From Pedobacter sp. KBW06 (GTDB lineage Bacteria; Bacteroidota; Bacteroidia; Sphingobacteriales; Sphingobacteriaceae), in the NCBI RefSeq assembly GCF_003852525.1, contig NZ_QAJL01000001.1, forward strand, positions 1,017,133-1,081,132: DNA of 64,000 bases, written 5' to 3'. The translations under genes and the position numbers were made by a program. Under the pieces are notes generated by a model. It was given only the letters and a program-made list of their open reading frames with translations, did no database searches and was not told the DNA's origin. Shown here in pieces: positions 53,441 to 61,853 of the stretch. Each line of letters opens with the position of its first letter. The stretch's first letter is position 1.

Positions 53441-54349
53441 ATGAAAACAAACCTATTGATCAAATCAGGGGCAATCACCCTGGCTGTAATGCTGGCTGTA
53501 ACCATTGTCATCAGCTGCAAAAAAAACACGAACAACACTGAGCTCCCTACCGAAACAGGAGCAGTTTTAACCAAAGAAGAACAGGTCAGTATTGCCAAAG
53601 CCGGTTTTTCGCCAACAGGCGCTTTTAAAGCCGATGGCGGATATATCGTGGAAGGTGACATCTTCCTGAAGCCGTCCGATCTGGCTATCCAGGCAGGTCT
53701 GATTAAAGAACTCGCTTCAGGCAAGCCACGCACCGAGCAGTACAAAACCACTTTCCAGGTTACCGGATTGCCGAGGGTCCTCAAAATAAAAGTGAATGCA
53801 GGAGCTGCCCAGAAAGTATTTACAGATGCAACCACAGAAGCCATTAAAAGGTATAATGACCTTGGCCTGAAGTTAAGCCTTACTTTACTCGATTCCGCTT
53901 CAGCCACAACCGAAGACATCCTGATCAAAGGAGAAACCTTTAGCGATCCGAGGGTTTTAGGACAATCGGCCGGATTTCCGGATGCCAATGGAAATCCTGC
54001 AACCCCTATTAAACTCAGCAATACCCATTACAATAAAGACTTTGCCGATAACAATTTACTGGCCACGGTTGTTGCCCATGAAATCGGACATGCCATTGGT
54101 TTCAGACATACCGATTATGCAGACCGGACCTATAGCTGTGGTTTAACGCCATGGGAAGCTTTTTTAAGACAGCTTGGAATCAGTGTGGGCAATGAGGGTG
54201 ACGGCGGAGTTGGTGCCATTCACATCCCCGGAACACCGGTAGCCGGAGAACCAGGGTCTTGGATGCTGGCTTGTTCTGACGGAACGAACCGCCCTTTCAC
54301 CGCCAGTGATATTGTTGCCATCAAAGCTTTATATCCGAAAACGAATTAA
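53441..54349 (+). CDS. M57 family zinc metallopeptidase, lipoprotein
   Basis: The product of 302 residues (start M-K-T-N-L-L at 53441) has a lipoprotein signal (V-T-I-V-I-S-C-K-K-N). It carries the zinc motif A-H-E-I-G-H-A-I-G-F-R-H near residues 211-222, matching HExxHxxGxxH of the M57 (dual-action) family. The C-terminal G-S-W-M-L-A-C and A-L-Y-P-K-T-N segments are also typical. It probably cleaves extracellular protein from the cell surface. A longer frame from 53381 exists but adds 20 atypical residues. It converges with an M60 peptidase. Confidence 0.9.
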   Translation: MKTNLLIKSGAITLAVMLAVTIVISCKKNTNNTELPTETGAVLTKEEQVSIAKAGFSPTGAFKADGGYIVEGDIFLKPSDLAIQAGLIKELASGKPRTEQYKTTFQVTGLPRVLKIKVNAGAAQKVFTDATTEAIKRYNDLGLKLSLTLLDSASATTEDILIKGETFSDPRVLGQSAGFPDANGNPATPIKLSNTHYNKDFADNNLLATVVAHEIGHAIGFRHTDYADRTYSCGLTPWEAFLRQLGISVGNEGDGGVGAIHIPGTPVAGEPGSWMLACSDGTNRPFTASDIVAIKALYPKTN

Positions 54350-54382
54350 TAATGGTTTCATGTGCATCTTCTGATGCAATTA

Positions 54383-54444
54383 AAAAAGGAGTTGCCCCTG
54401 TTCATCCGTTTTACCTATGGAAGAGCTTGTGGCAACTCCTTTTT
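54383..54444. terminator. Shared bidirectional terminator with a 34-base loop
   Basis: AAAAAGGAGTTGCC pairs with GGCAACTCCTTTTT across 34 bases, with A- and T-runs at both edges. It separates the convergent M57 and M60 genes and slightly precedes the M60 stop at 54452. Confidence 0.8.
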
Positions 54445-54451
54445 GATGGAC

Positions 54452-55840
54452 TTAATCCCTCAATGTCGTCAGGTCAACCGCCGGAGCCGGCAGGTTCAAG
54501 GCATTGATTTCGTCATAAACAGATGCATTCACGGTAAATCCCCAGGCCTTAAAAAAGGAAACCAGGTTTTTATTGCTGAGCTTGCTGGCATTGATCATGA
54601 ACAGGCGTTTCTCTTCCTCATCGTTGGCCACGCTGATTACATTTTCCCGGTAGAATTTATGAACTTTAATAAAGAAAGCATCTCCGAAGGCCAGGTATAA
54701 TTGCTGAAAAAGACCTAATCTCGTGATCAGACTTGTACTGCTGGCTTCGTAAATCCGGCTGGCTGCCGGCTTGGCTAAAAACGTCGTGACATCATTCCAT
54801 TGAGCGGTAGTTAATCCCGGTGATCCTGGCTGAACAACCCTTCTCGCTGCCAAAGTATAAATATTCGGCATCACCTCACCTACTACGGAATTCCAGGTCC
54901 ACTGGTGCATTTGATGCTGATGTCCGAATTCATGCCATACGCCCCAGCCATTGGTTTGGAGGTCTGAAACTTTCAGGATCCTTGAAATAGAAGCAGTCAC
55001 AATTCGGATGCGGTAAGAAGTGGCATCCATATAACCGGAAGTCCGCTCGGTGACCATAATTTTCAATTTTCGGGAAGCATGGGTAGCCGAACTGTTGTCC
55101 ATGCCGCTAAAGTCATCTTCAGCTTTTAAAGCCGTATCAATTAAGCGCAGGGCGAGGTCCTGGTCCTCGTTTTTAAACTCCAGCGCTTTGGCTTTAGAAA
55201 CCACCAGAAAAGCACGGTTTGCCACGAGGATCGCATTTTTAGAGGTGGTATCGGTATCACTGGCCAGGGCATCCAGCCATTCCTGATGTGTGGTCTTTCC
55301 CAGCTCATAAAAAGGCATTCCAAGATGCCCGCTGTTAAAGGTAATCTTCAGCTTTCCACCGGAAGGACTGGCAGAAGCATACTTAATGTACAATTCTCCT
55401 GCATTTGTCGGACTGATGGAGTTGTTGCCGGGCTGGAGGTTATAAGTCGTTACCGTTCCCCGGTCGTAGGATCCGACCATTAACTGAGGCGATGCCGAAG
55501 ATGCCGTCAGCACCTCCACATGGATCGACAAGGCCACCCCGCTTTTGACCCTCAGGCCTACGGGATCAAAATCTGCCGCTTTTAAAGAGGTCTTTAAACG
55601 GCTCTGCTCTGACTCAGTGGTTGGCTTTTCGTTAAAAATCCATTCTGTCTGAGGATTCAGGATGGAATAAACAGCGTTGCTTTTTAAAACCGCAGCTTTA
55701 ACTTGCTCTGTTTCCAAAGCGGAAGCAGATTTCTTGCAGGAGAGCATTGTTGCGGATAAAATGACAACAGCCAGCAGTGTTAAACGCTGTTTACAGAATT
55801 TTTGTCCGGCATCCCGGCTCTGGTTCATAATTTTTTTCAT
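54452..55840 (-). CDS. M60-like (enhancin) zinc metallopeptidase, lipoprotein
   Basis: The 462-residue product has a lipobox (S-A-T-M-L-S-C-K-K), a beta-rich N-terminal half, and a catalytic domain with W-H-E-F-G-H-Q-H-Q. Zinc ligands are His303 and His307, the base is Glu304, and the third ligand is probably Glu322 in G-E-V-M-P-N. This is the HExxHx(8-24)E pattern of M60/enhancin-like proteases. Family members cut mucin-type O-glycoproteins at the cell surface. That use would fit the host-glycan-like catabolic island, but it is an inference. Confidence 0.87.
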   Translation of the reverse strand: MKKIMNQSRDAGQKFCKQRLTLLAVVILSATMLSCKKSASALETEQVKAAVLKSNAVYSILNPQTEWIFNEKPTTESEQSRLKTSLKAADFDPVGLRVKSGVALSIHVEVLTASSASPQLMVGSYDRGTVTTYNLQPGNNSISPTNAGELYIKYASASPSGGKLKITFNSGHLGMPFYELGKTTHQEWLDALASDTDTTSKNAILVANRAFLVVSKAKALEFKNEDQDLALRLIDTALKAEDDFSGMDNSSATHASRKLKIMVTERTSGYMDATSYRIRIVTASISRILKVSDLQTNGWGVWHEFGHQHQMHQWTWNSVVGEVMPNIYTLAARRVVQPGSPGLTTAQWNDVTTFLAKPAASRIYEASSTSLITRLGLFQQLYLAFGDAFFIKVHKFYRENVISVANDEEEKRLFMINASKLSNKNLVSFFKAWGFTVNASVYDEINALNLPAPAVDLTTLRD

Positions 55841-55972
55841 TTCAGGGTGATTTGGTTAGAATTTTATGGTTTACCGAATCTATCTGAATATCAACCGAAA
55901 AAAGATGAAAATTCTAAAGGAATAGATAGAGAAATCCAAAGACATCGTATTTTAGTGTTATTAAACGAAGAC

Positions 55973-56662
55973 ATGAAACTATTAGGACTTATTGGCGGAA
56001 CCAGCTGGGTATCAACGGTAGAATATTATACCCTCATCAACCAGGGAATTAACGAAAAACTGGGAGGATTGAATTTCTCGGAGTGTATGATCTATTCCTT
56101 TAATTTTGCAGAGATCAAGAAGAATATTGATGCCGGCGACTGGGATACGATTTTCCAAATGTTTTTAAAAGCCTGCAATGCCTTAACTGCATCCGGAGCA
56201 GAAGCCATTGTTCTCTGTGCCGCTACGGCACACAACATCGCAGACAGGCTTCAGAAAGAAACCCATTTGCCGATCCTTCACCTGGCTACTGCAACAGCGC
56301 TTGAAATCCAAAAACAAGGCTTAAAAAAGGTGGCTTTACTGGGAACACGGTTCACGATGGAGTTTGATTTCTTCAAGACAAAACTTTCAGATCATGGCAT
56401 TGAAACGCTGATCCCAAATGCCCGGGACCGGGCATATATCCATGATTCGATTTTTGATGAGCTGGGTCAGGGTATTTTCAAAGCGGAAACAAAAGCCCGT
56501 TACTTATCCATTATCCGGAACCTGATCAATGAAGGTGCCGAAGGCATCATACTAGGCTGTACAGAAATCCCCCTGCTCCTGAAACCGGAAGACATCCCTG
56601 TCCCTTCATTTGACACGGTACAATTACACACCAAAGCAGCCATAGACTTTTCCCTGTCCTAG
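55973..56662 (+). CDS. Aspartate/glutamate racemase family protein
   Basis: The product of 229 residues (start M-K-L-L-G-L-I-G-G-T-S-W at 55973) has the racemase fold with two catalytic Cys motifs. These are I-V-L-C-A-A-T-A-H-N (near residue 82) and I-I-L-G-C-T-E-I-P-L-L-L (near residue 194). It converts L- to D-aspartate or a similar amino acid in the cytosol. A longer frame from 55802 overlaps the divergent M60 gene and is rejected. It abuts the next gene with no gap, so the two form an operon. Confidence 0.9.
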   Translation: MKLLGLIGGTSWVSTVEYYTLINQGINEKLGGLNFSECMIYSFNFAEIKKNIDAGDWDTIFQMFLKACNALTASGAEAIVLCAATAHNIADRLQKETHLPILHLATATALEIQKQGLKKVALLGTRFTMEFDFFKTKLSDHGIETLIPNARDRAYIHDSIFDELGQGIFKAETKARYLSIIRNLINEGAEGIILGCTEIPLLLKPEDIPVPSFDTVQLHTKAAIDFSLS

Positions 56663-57394
56663 ATGAACACGACCCCACATTTTTACCGGTATTTTCTGTG
56701 CTGTATTTTACTGTCCTTACTGCTGCTGGCCTGCAGCCCGAGGATCAGTCCGGATTCCATACTTCGGGTGGGCACTACCGGTGATTATCCGCCACTGACC
56801 AGCTTCGATTCCCTGAGCGGTAAATTTAGCGGAACGGAGATCAGCCTGGCTTTAGCACTGGCCAAACACCTGGGCAAAAAAGCAGTATTCGTAAAAACAA
56901 GCTGGAAAACGCTGAGCGAAGACCTGCTGGCCAATAAGTTTGACCTGGCCCTGGGTGGGGTTTCCATCAATGCCGCCAGAGCAAAAATATTTAACTTCTC
57001 CAGCCCGCTCCTGCTGGACCGGAAAGTGGCCGTTTTTCGCCTTTCAGATCAATCCAGATTCCGGGACTTCAAGACCATAGACCAGCCAAACGTCAGGGTG
57101 ATTGAAAACATTGGAGGAACCAATGAAACTTTTGCAAGGTTGCACATCCGACAGGCAAACTTGCGGGTGATTCCGGATAATCAGCAGGTTTTTAAAGCCT
57201 TGCTGAATGAAACTGCGGATGTCATGTTTACGGATGAGACGGAAGCAAAATATCAGCAAAAGAAACATCCGGAGCTTTCCTGGCTTCAACTGGATGAAAA
57301 GATCAGTCCGGCCTATGCAAAGGCCATTATGTATCAGAAGAAAGATACCCTCTTAATGGAAAAAGTAAACAACTGGTTAAAAATTAAACCCTAG
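56663..57394 (+). CDS. PheC-like periplasmic lipoprotein (cyclohexadienyl dehydratase family)
   Basis: The 243-residue product has a lipobox L-L-L-L-A-C24. It matches the periplasmic solute-binding fold with the cyclohexadienyl dehydratase pattern: L-R-V-G-T-T-G-D-Y-P-P-L at 34-45, the signature F-D-L-A-L-G-G-V-S-I-N near 93-103, G-G-T-N-E-T-F-A-R near 150, and A-D-V-M-F-T-D-E-T-E-A near 185. PheC turns prephenate into phenylpyruvate in the periplasm. It could instead bind an amino acid. It is co-transcribed with the racemase and followed by an outer-membrane receptor. Confidence 0.82.
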   Translation: MNTTPHFYRYFLCCILLSLLLLACSPRISPDSILRVGTTGDYPPLTSFDSLSGKFSGTEISLALALAKHLGKKAVFVKTSWKTLSEDLLANKFDLALGGVSINAARAKIFNFSSPLLLDRKVAVFRLSDQSRFRDFKTIDQPNVRVIENIGGTNETFARLHIRQANLRVIPDNQQVFKALLNETADVMFTDETEAKYQQKKHPELSWLQLDEKISPAYAKAIMYQKKDTLLMEKVNNWLKIKP

Positions 57395-57447
57395 GTTATG
57401 GAATACTTATAAGAAAATCATCCTGAGTAAAACCAAAACTTACTCAA

Positions 57448-59835
57448 TTGAAAAGAAATCTAGTTACCACTCTTCTGACATTTATCTCTTTAGCTGCATC
57501 TGCACAACATTTAATTAAGGGAAAAGTAATCGACGGCAACAACCGGCCTGTAATTTCTGCCAGTATCCTTCTCAAGAAAAAATCAGAAAAATCCATTGTA
57601 CAAACCAGCATCACCGACAGCAGTGGCCTCTTTCTGCTGAACCCAAAACAAACCTTACAGCATCAACTGTTCATCAGTGCTATAGGTTTTGAACCTGCGT
57701 TTGTAGATTTACCGGATGTCCTTCATCAGGACACCATCCTGCTCGTCAGGCTAAATCTTCAGGGCAGACAGTTGAAGGAGGTCAATATTGAGGCTAAACC
57801 AGCACTCATCGTCCGCAAAACCGACCGTATTATATTCAATGTAGAAAATAGCTTGTCGGCCATTGGCGGAGATGGAATCGATGCCCTAAGCAAAGCACCC
57901 GGTGTCCGGGTCAATGACAATGGCATCAATATCGTCGGCAAGAGCAGCATCAAAATCATGGTCAATGATAAACTGATCCAGCTTTCCGGTGCCGATCTGA
58001 TCAACTATGTGAAGTCCATCCCCTCAGCCAATATCAAAAGGGTTGAAATTATCACCAATCCCTCTGCCCGTTATGAAGCAGATGGAAACTCCGGCCTGAT
58101 CAATATCGTGTTAAAGAAAAACGGGGCTCAGGGCTTCAATGGAATGATCAATACCGGCGGCATTGTTGCCAGCAGATATACCGCAGGCCTGACCGGGATC
58201 TTCAATTATAACCTGGATAAACTTCACATCAGCAGTAACCTGAGTGGTGTTTATCAGGAAATCGAATCCAGGTATTTCACTGCTTTTTCCAGTTCAAAAA
58301 GCTTGTGGGAGCGACAAAGGGAGGAGCTCACAAAAGGAAAAGGCGGAAGAGGAGACCTCAGGGTTGATTACGATTTAACAGCAAACACCACAATAGGACT
58401 GAAATACATGGAGGGCGCACGTCATTTTACCATAGACACAAAGGAGAAAAGCGGGTTTTATACTCCGGCCAGGCTTTTAGATTCGACTTTAATTCTTAGC
58501 GGCAGAGACAAGTTGAAATATACGCTCAGAAACTTTGAGTTCTACCTTGATCATAAAATTGATACTGCGGGGAAAAAGATGGAATTTAGCTCCAACTATT
58601 TTAGATATGGAACGATGGACGACAACCATTTCCAAAGTATCAGCTATACCCCTCAACAGGAATTGCGGAATCGGTACCAGCCCGTTGGTTTAGCCCAGAA
58701 TGAGCGTTTTGATATCTTTTCCAGCAAATTAGACTTCAGCCTGCCTTATCAATTCGCCAGTTTGGAGCTGGGGGCTAAAATTTCCAATATCAAAAGTAAA
58801 AACAACCTGAGCTACGCGTCTACCTCTGATGCGATCGTGCTAAACAACAATCTGTTCGACTATAAGGAAAACACACAATCGCTCTATGCAACGGCAGATA
58901 AGAATTTCAATAAATGGAGTATCAAATTGGGTTTAAGAATGGAAATGACGCAGACTACCGGTCGTTCCCCGCTGCAAACATCCACACAGAAAAACGATTA
59001 CGTTCAATTGTTTCCTACATTTTATCTGAAGCATAGTCCCAATGAAAACCATGTTTTCTCCTTTACTTATGGCAGGAGAATTAACCGCCCCGGTTACAGT
59101 CTGCTGAATCCGGCCCGGTTTTATAGCGCGGTTAACGTTTATGAGGAAGGAAACCCATTCCTGAAACCATCTTTCAGCAATAACTTCGAACTGAATTACA
59201 ATTATAAAGATTGGCTGAGTACTTCTGTTTACTCCAATTTCGTGTCTAACGGCTTTAGTACCCTTGATTTCTTTGATCCTGAAAGCAACATTCAATCCCG
59301 TGTACAACGGAATTACGCAAATTCAGTAAGCATAGGTCTGAGTGAAACGGTGACCATCAATAAAGTGAGCTGGTGGGAGAACAACAATCAGCTCAATGTG
59401 TATATGGAAAGGTCTGAATCAAATGGCGCCATTGCGGAAGGAACGTTAAAACAATGGAGCGGTTATGTATCTAGCAATAATACTTTTACCCTCAACACGA
59501 AGAAAACATTAATGGCGAATGCCACTTTTTGGTATCAGTTTCCTGAGGTGTCTGACCGGCTGATCAGTGAATCCTATTATGCAGTGGATTTAAGTTTAAG
59601 GGCTATGTTTATGCAAAGGAAACTAAGCCTCTCTCTCAATTCATCGGATATTTTTAAGACCAGTCAGCGGAAATACAAAGGGATTGTCAACGGTGTTCAT
59701 CAGTTCAATACACAGTATAGGGACAATAGAAAAACGATGATCAGTATCCTTTACCGTTTTGGAAACAGTAAAGGCAATAAAGCATCCAGAAAGACGGATG
59801 ATACAGAAACCAACCGGATAAAGCAGGGAATTTAA
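57448..59835 (+). CDS. Outer-membrane beta-barrel receptor (TonB-dependent type), TTG start
   Basis: The 795-residue product has a signal peptide (TLLTFISLAASAQ), a carboxypeptidase-regulatory domain (about 25-105), and a plug with I-T-N-P-S-A-R-Y-E-A-D-G-N-S-G-L-I-N-I. A barrel of the OMP_b-brl_3 type follows. It resembles the receptor at 31960-34377 in architecture. The only possible start is TTG at 57448, since an in-frame TAA precedes it at 57427. The gap of 53 bases after the PheC-like gene permits co-transcription. Ligand unknown. Confidence 0.9.
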   Translation: MKRNLVTTLLTFISLAASAQHLIKGKVIDGNNRPVISASILLKKKSEKSIVQTSITDSSGLFLLNPKQTLQHQLFISAIGFEPAFVDLPDVLHQDTILLVRLNLQGRQLKEVNIEAKPALIVRKTDRIIFNVENSLSAIGGDGIDALSKAPGVRVNDNGINIVGKSSIKIMVNDKLIQLSGADLINYVKSIPSANIKRVEIITNPSARYEADGNSGLINIVLKKNGAQGFNGMINTGGIVASRYTAGLTGIFNYNLDKLHISSNLSGVYQEIESRYFTAFSSSKSLWERQREELTKGKGGRGDLRVDYDLTANTTIGLKYMEGARHFTIDTKEKSGFYTPARLLDSTLILSGRDKLKYTLRNFEFYLDHKIDTAGKKMEFSSNYFRYGTMDDNHFQSISYTPQQELRNRYQPVGLAQNERFDIFSSKLDFSLPYQFASLELGAKISNIKSKNNLSYASTSDAIVLNNNLFDYKENTQSLYATADKNFNKWSIKLGLRMEMTQTTGRSPLQTSTQKNDYVQLFPTFYLKHSPNENHVFSFTYGRRINRPGYSLLNPARFYSAVNVYEEGNPFLKPSFSNNFELNYNYKDWLSTSVYSNFVSNGFSTLDFFDPESNIQSRVQRNYANSVSIGLSETVTINKVSWWENNNQLNVYMERSESNGAIAEGTLKQWSGYVSSNNTFTLNTKKTLMANATFWYQFPEVSDRLISESYYAVDLSLRAMFMQRKLSLSLNSSDIFKTSQRKYKGIVNGVHQFNTQYRDNRKTMISILYRFGNSKGNKASRKTDDTETNRIKQGI

Positions 59836-59860
59836 GGTCCTGCTGATCAAATTAGTACAG

Positions 59861-59893
59861 GAGGCTGGTCTGTTTTTAAAACCGACCAGCCTC
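59861..59893 (+). terminator. Terminator after the receptor gene
   Basis: GAGGCTGGTC pairs with GACCAGCCTC, the inner loop can add GTTTT with AAAAC, and a short T-run follows. It lies 26 bases after the receptor stop and 25 bases beyond the convergent small-peptide gene, so it may serve both. Confidence 0.75.
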
Positions 59894-59917
59894 ATTTTCA
59901 GTTTAGCCTGGTGGAGA

Positions 59918-60091
59918 CTATCTGTCGCAGTTGCAATTGCCTCTTGCGTCACAATATCCGCTTCCCAGACCATCATTTCCTCTGCATGACAAGTCGCATT
60001 CGTGATCCAAACAATAATTAGGTCCCATACCACCTAGTACTGCTTTCAACTCAGCACGGTTCAATTTTCTTAGATTTAATGATTTTTCCAT
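59918..60091 (-). CDS. Double-glycine-leader peptide with defensin-like six-cysteine core
   Basis: A 57-codon frame encodes a leader of 21 residues ending L-N-R-A-E-L-K-A-V-L-G-G, the double-glycine type used by peptidase-containing ABC transporters and by the GG-leader natural-product precursors of Bacteroidota. Cleavage after Gly21 would leave 36 residues with six cysteines (27, 32, 36, 47, 53, 55). The spacing C-x4-C-x3-C-x10-C-x5-C-x-C and Gly45-Tyr46-Cys47 match the cysteine-stabilised alpha-beta motif of insect defensins and scorpion toxins. The core is acidic (six Asp/Glu, three Arg, one His), unlike most defensins. The leader is A-rich with no Shine-Dalgarno. A disulfide or thioether product is an inference. 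Confidence 0.7.
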   Translation of the reverse strand: MEKSLNLRKLNRAELKAVLGGMGPNYCLDHECDLSCRGNDGLGSGYCDARGNCNCDR

Positions 60092-60214
60092 TGTTTTAAG
60101 TTTAAATTTGGTTTTGTTTTGATTAGAAAAACAATCTACGAATTAATTACGTAAAAAGAAAATACCACCATCATTCTTTATGATTGCCTATTTTAGAGAA
60201 AAATAACCATTGAT

Positions 60215-60796
60215 ATGTTTTTTCAGTTTAAGGAACAGTTGCCACACCTTGCAAAGTATTGGGATGCCTTTATGGCGATGCATCAGCGTATTGAAGTTCC
60301 TGCAAAAACCATTCTTCTGGCGGAGGGCGAGGTTTCAAAGCAATCTTTCCTGATCGAGAAAGGCTGTTTAAGGGTTTGGTTTAACAACAATGGTAAAGAT
60401 ACCACCTTCCAGTTTTTCTTTGAAAATGAGGGTCTTTCTTCTCTGGAAAGCTTCCGGAAAAACATTCCGGGCATGTTTAGCATAGAAACAGTAGAGCCTT
60501 GCGTGCTTCATGTGCTTCAAAAGAAAGATTTTGACCGGATGATGGAAGAACTGGAACAGCAGCCTGCAGTGCTCAAAGAAATGATAAATGTGATGATGGA
60601 AAGGCAGCTGCATTACATGAAGGAATTTCTGTCCTTCATCAGAGATAGCCCTCAGGAGCGTTATTTAAACCTGCTCATGCAGAAACCAAAGTTAATTCAG
60701 CGGGTTCCGCAACATTATATCGCTTCTTATCTCGGAATTACCTCTGTTCATTTAAGCAGGATTAAAAACAAAATCCTTAAAGAAAAGCAGGTTTGA
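60215..60796 (+). CDS. Crp/Fnr family transcriptional regulator
   Basis: The 193-residue product has a cyclic-nucleotide-binding-type sensor domain (about residues 20-120, A-K-T-I-L-L-A-E-G-E-V-S-K near the start) and a short C-terminal helix-turn-helix (H-Y-I-A-S-Y-L-G-I-T-S-V-H-L-S-R-I). It lacks the Cys cluster of Fnr, so a small ligand is more likely than oxygen. The gene is divergent from the small-peptide gene and just upstream of an oxidoreductase preceded by a 16-bp palindrome that it probably binds. Confidence 0.9.
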   Translation: MFFQFKEQLPHLAKYWDAFMAMHQRIEVPAKTILLAEGEVSKQSFLIEKGCLRVWFNNNGKDTTFQFFFENEGLSSLESFRKNIPGMFSIETVEPCVLHVLQKKDFDRMMEELEQQPAVLKEMINVMMERQLHYMKEFLSFIRDSPQERYLNLLMQKPKLIQRVPQHYIASYLGITSVHLSRIKNKILKEKQV

Positions 60797-60799
60797 TTT

Positions 60800-60815
60800 G
60801 ATAACATATGTTATC
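60800..60815. promoter_or_regulatory. 16-bp perfect palindrome, likely Crp-type operator
   Basis: GATAACATATGTTATC is a perfect 16-bp palindrome. It starts 4 bases after the Crp-family stop and sits at the -33 position of the promoter for the oxidoreductase gene. The paired 5-6 bp half sites resemble Crp/Fnr-family operators. Confidence 0.65.
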
Positions 60816-60836
60816 GTCCACAATGCCTATTGCCGC

Positions 60837-60844
60837 TACTTTTG
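60837..60844 (+). promoter_or_regulatory. -7 box of the quinone oxidoreductase gene
   Basis: TACTTTTG matches TAnnTTTG exactly, 15 bases before the start at 60860. The region where a -33 box is expected is occupied by the 16-bp palindrome, as for a regulator acting at the promoter. Confidence 0.5.
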
Positions 60845-60859
60845 TTAAAAAAAGAACAG

Positions 60860-61831
60860 ATGAAAGCAGCGATATTATACGCCCTTGGCGAAACACCAAA
60901 ATATGGAGATTTTACAACACCAGTTCCCCAAACCCCAGATCAGTTATTAATCAGCATTAAAGCGGCCTCGGTAAAAAACCTTGATAAAGGCATTGCCAGC
61001 GGCGCTCATTATTCCAGCAATACGGGTTCATTTCAACCGATCGTTGTTGGCGTAGACGGAGTTGGTCTATTGGAAGACGGCAGCAGGGTTTATGCCCCTG
61101 GCCTTCAGGGCATGATCTCAGAAAAAGCCCTGATTGATAAAAACCGGTTTGTCCGCTTACCTGATCATCTCGATGAAGTGACCGCAGCAGCTTTACCTAA
61201 TGCCGTTCTCGGCGCTGCCGCAGCATTGCGCTACCGTGCAGAAGTTAAACCCGGAGATACCGTATTGATCAATGGTGCAACAGGGGTTACCGGCAGGATT
61301 GCCGTACAGATTGCCAAACATTATGGTGCCAAAAGGGTGATTGCTACCGGTAGAAATGCAGCCTCCCTGGAAAGCCTTAAAGCCCTCGGCGCTGATGAAG
61401 TCATCTCCTTAAAAGGAAGTGACGATGAAATCATTCAGGCAATCAAAGCAATCCAGCTCCAGACGCCTGTTGACTCAGTGGTTGACTATCTCTGGGGCCA
61501 TCCGGCCGAACTGATCCTTAAAGCCCTGGGAGGAAAGGGCAATTTCACACATCCCCTGCGTTTTGTTACTGTTGGTGGTATGGCCGGCGACGAGATCCGG
61601 CTGTCGTCGGGAACACTGAGGAGTGCTGACATCAGCTTAATCGGTTCAGGAATCGGGAGCTTATCGGAAGCATTGATGCAAAAGCTCTTCAAAGAGGTTT
61701 TACCCGAAATGTTCCTGCTGGCTGCCGATGGGAAGCTGAAAATTGAGACCCTAACCGCTCCGCTTCAAGAGATTGAAAGGGCCTGGAAGGAAGACATCGA
61801 TTCGGGAAAAAGATTGGTGATCCTGATTTAA
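60860..61831 (+). CDS. Quinone oxidoreductase-like zinc-independent alcohol dehydrogenase
   Basis: The product of 323 residues (start M-K-A-A-I-L-Y at 60860; an upstream in-frame ATG at 60830 lies inside the promoter) is a medium-chain dehydrogenase/reductase. The cofactor-binding motif is V-L-I-N-G-A-T-G-V-T-G-R-I-A-V-Q-I-A-K, and the catalytic region has no zinc cysteines. It likely uses NADPH to reduce a quinone or enone in the cytosol, as in stress or detoxification. The gene follows the Crp-type regulator and its operator, so expression is likely controlled by it. Confidence 0.9.
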   Translation: MKAAILYALGETPKYGDFTTPVPQTPDQLLISIKAASVKNLDKGIASGAHYSSNTGSFQPIVVGVDGVGLLEDGSRVYAPGLQGMISEKALIDKNRFVRLPDHLDEVTAAALPNAVLGAAAALRYRAEVKPGDTVLINGATGVTGRIAVQIAKHYGAKRVIATGRNAASLESLKALGADEVISLKGSDDEIIQAIKAIQLQTPVDSVVDYLWGHPAELILKALGGKGNFTHPLRFVTVGGMAGDEIRLSSGTLRSADISLIGSGIGSLSEALMQKLFKEVLPEMFLLAADGKLKIETLTAPLQEIERAWKEDIDSGKRLVILI

Positions 61832-61853
61832 AAAACAGTGCCATTCCGGGAAT

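Noticed and set aside
55802..55972. An N-terminal extension of the racemase
   Set aside because: It overlaps the divergent M60 gene and has no similarity to racemases, which begin at M-K-L-L-G-L-I-G-G.
59641..60033. A 130-codon frame on the minus strand in the gap after the receptor
   Set aside because: It runs across the 3' end of the receptor gene and the terminator in another frame. The 57-codon frame at 59918-60091 has a clear leader and cysteine pattern and fits better.
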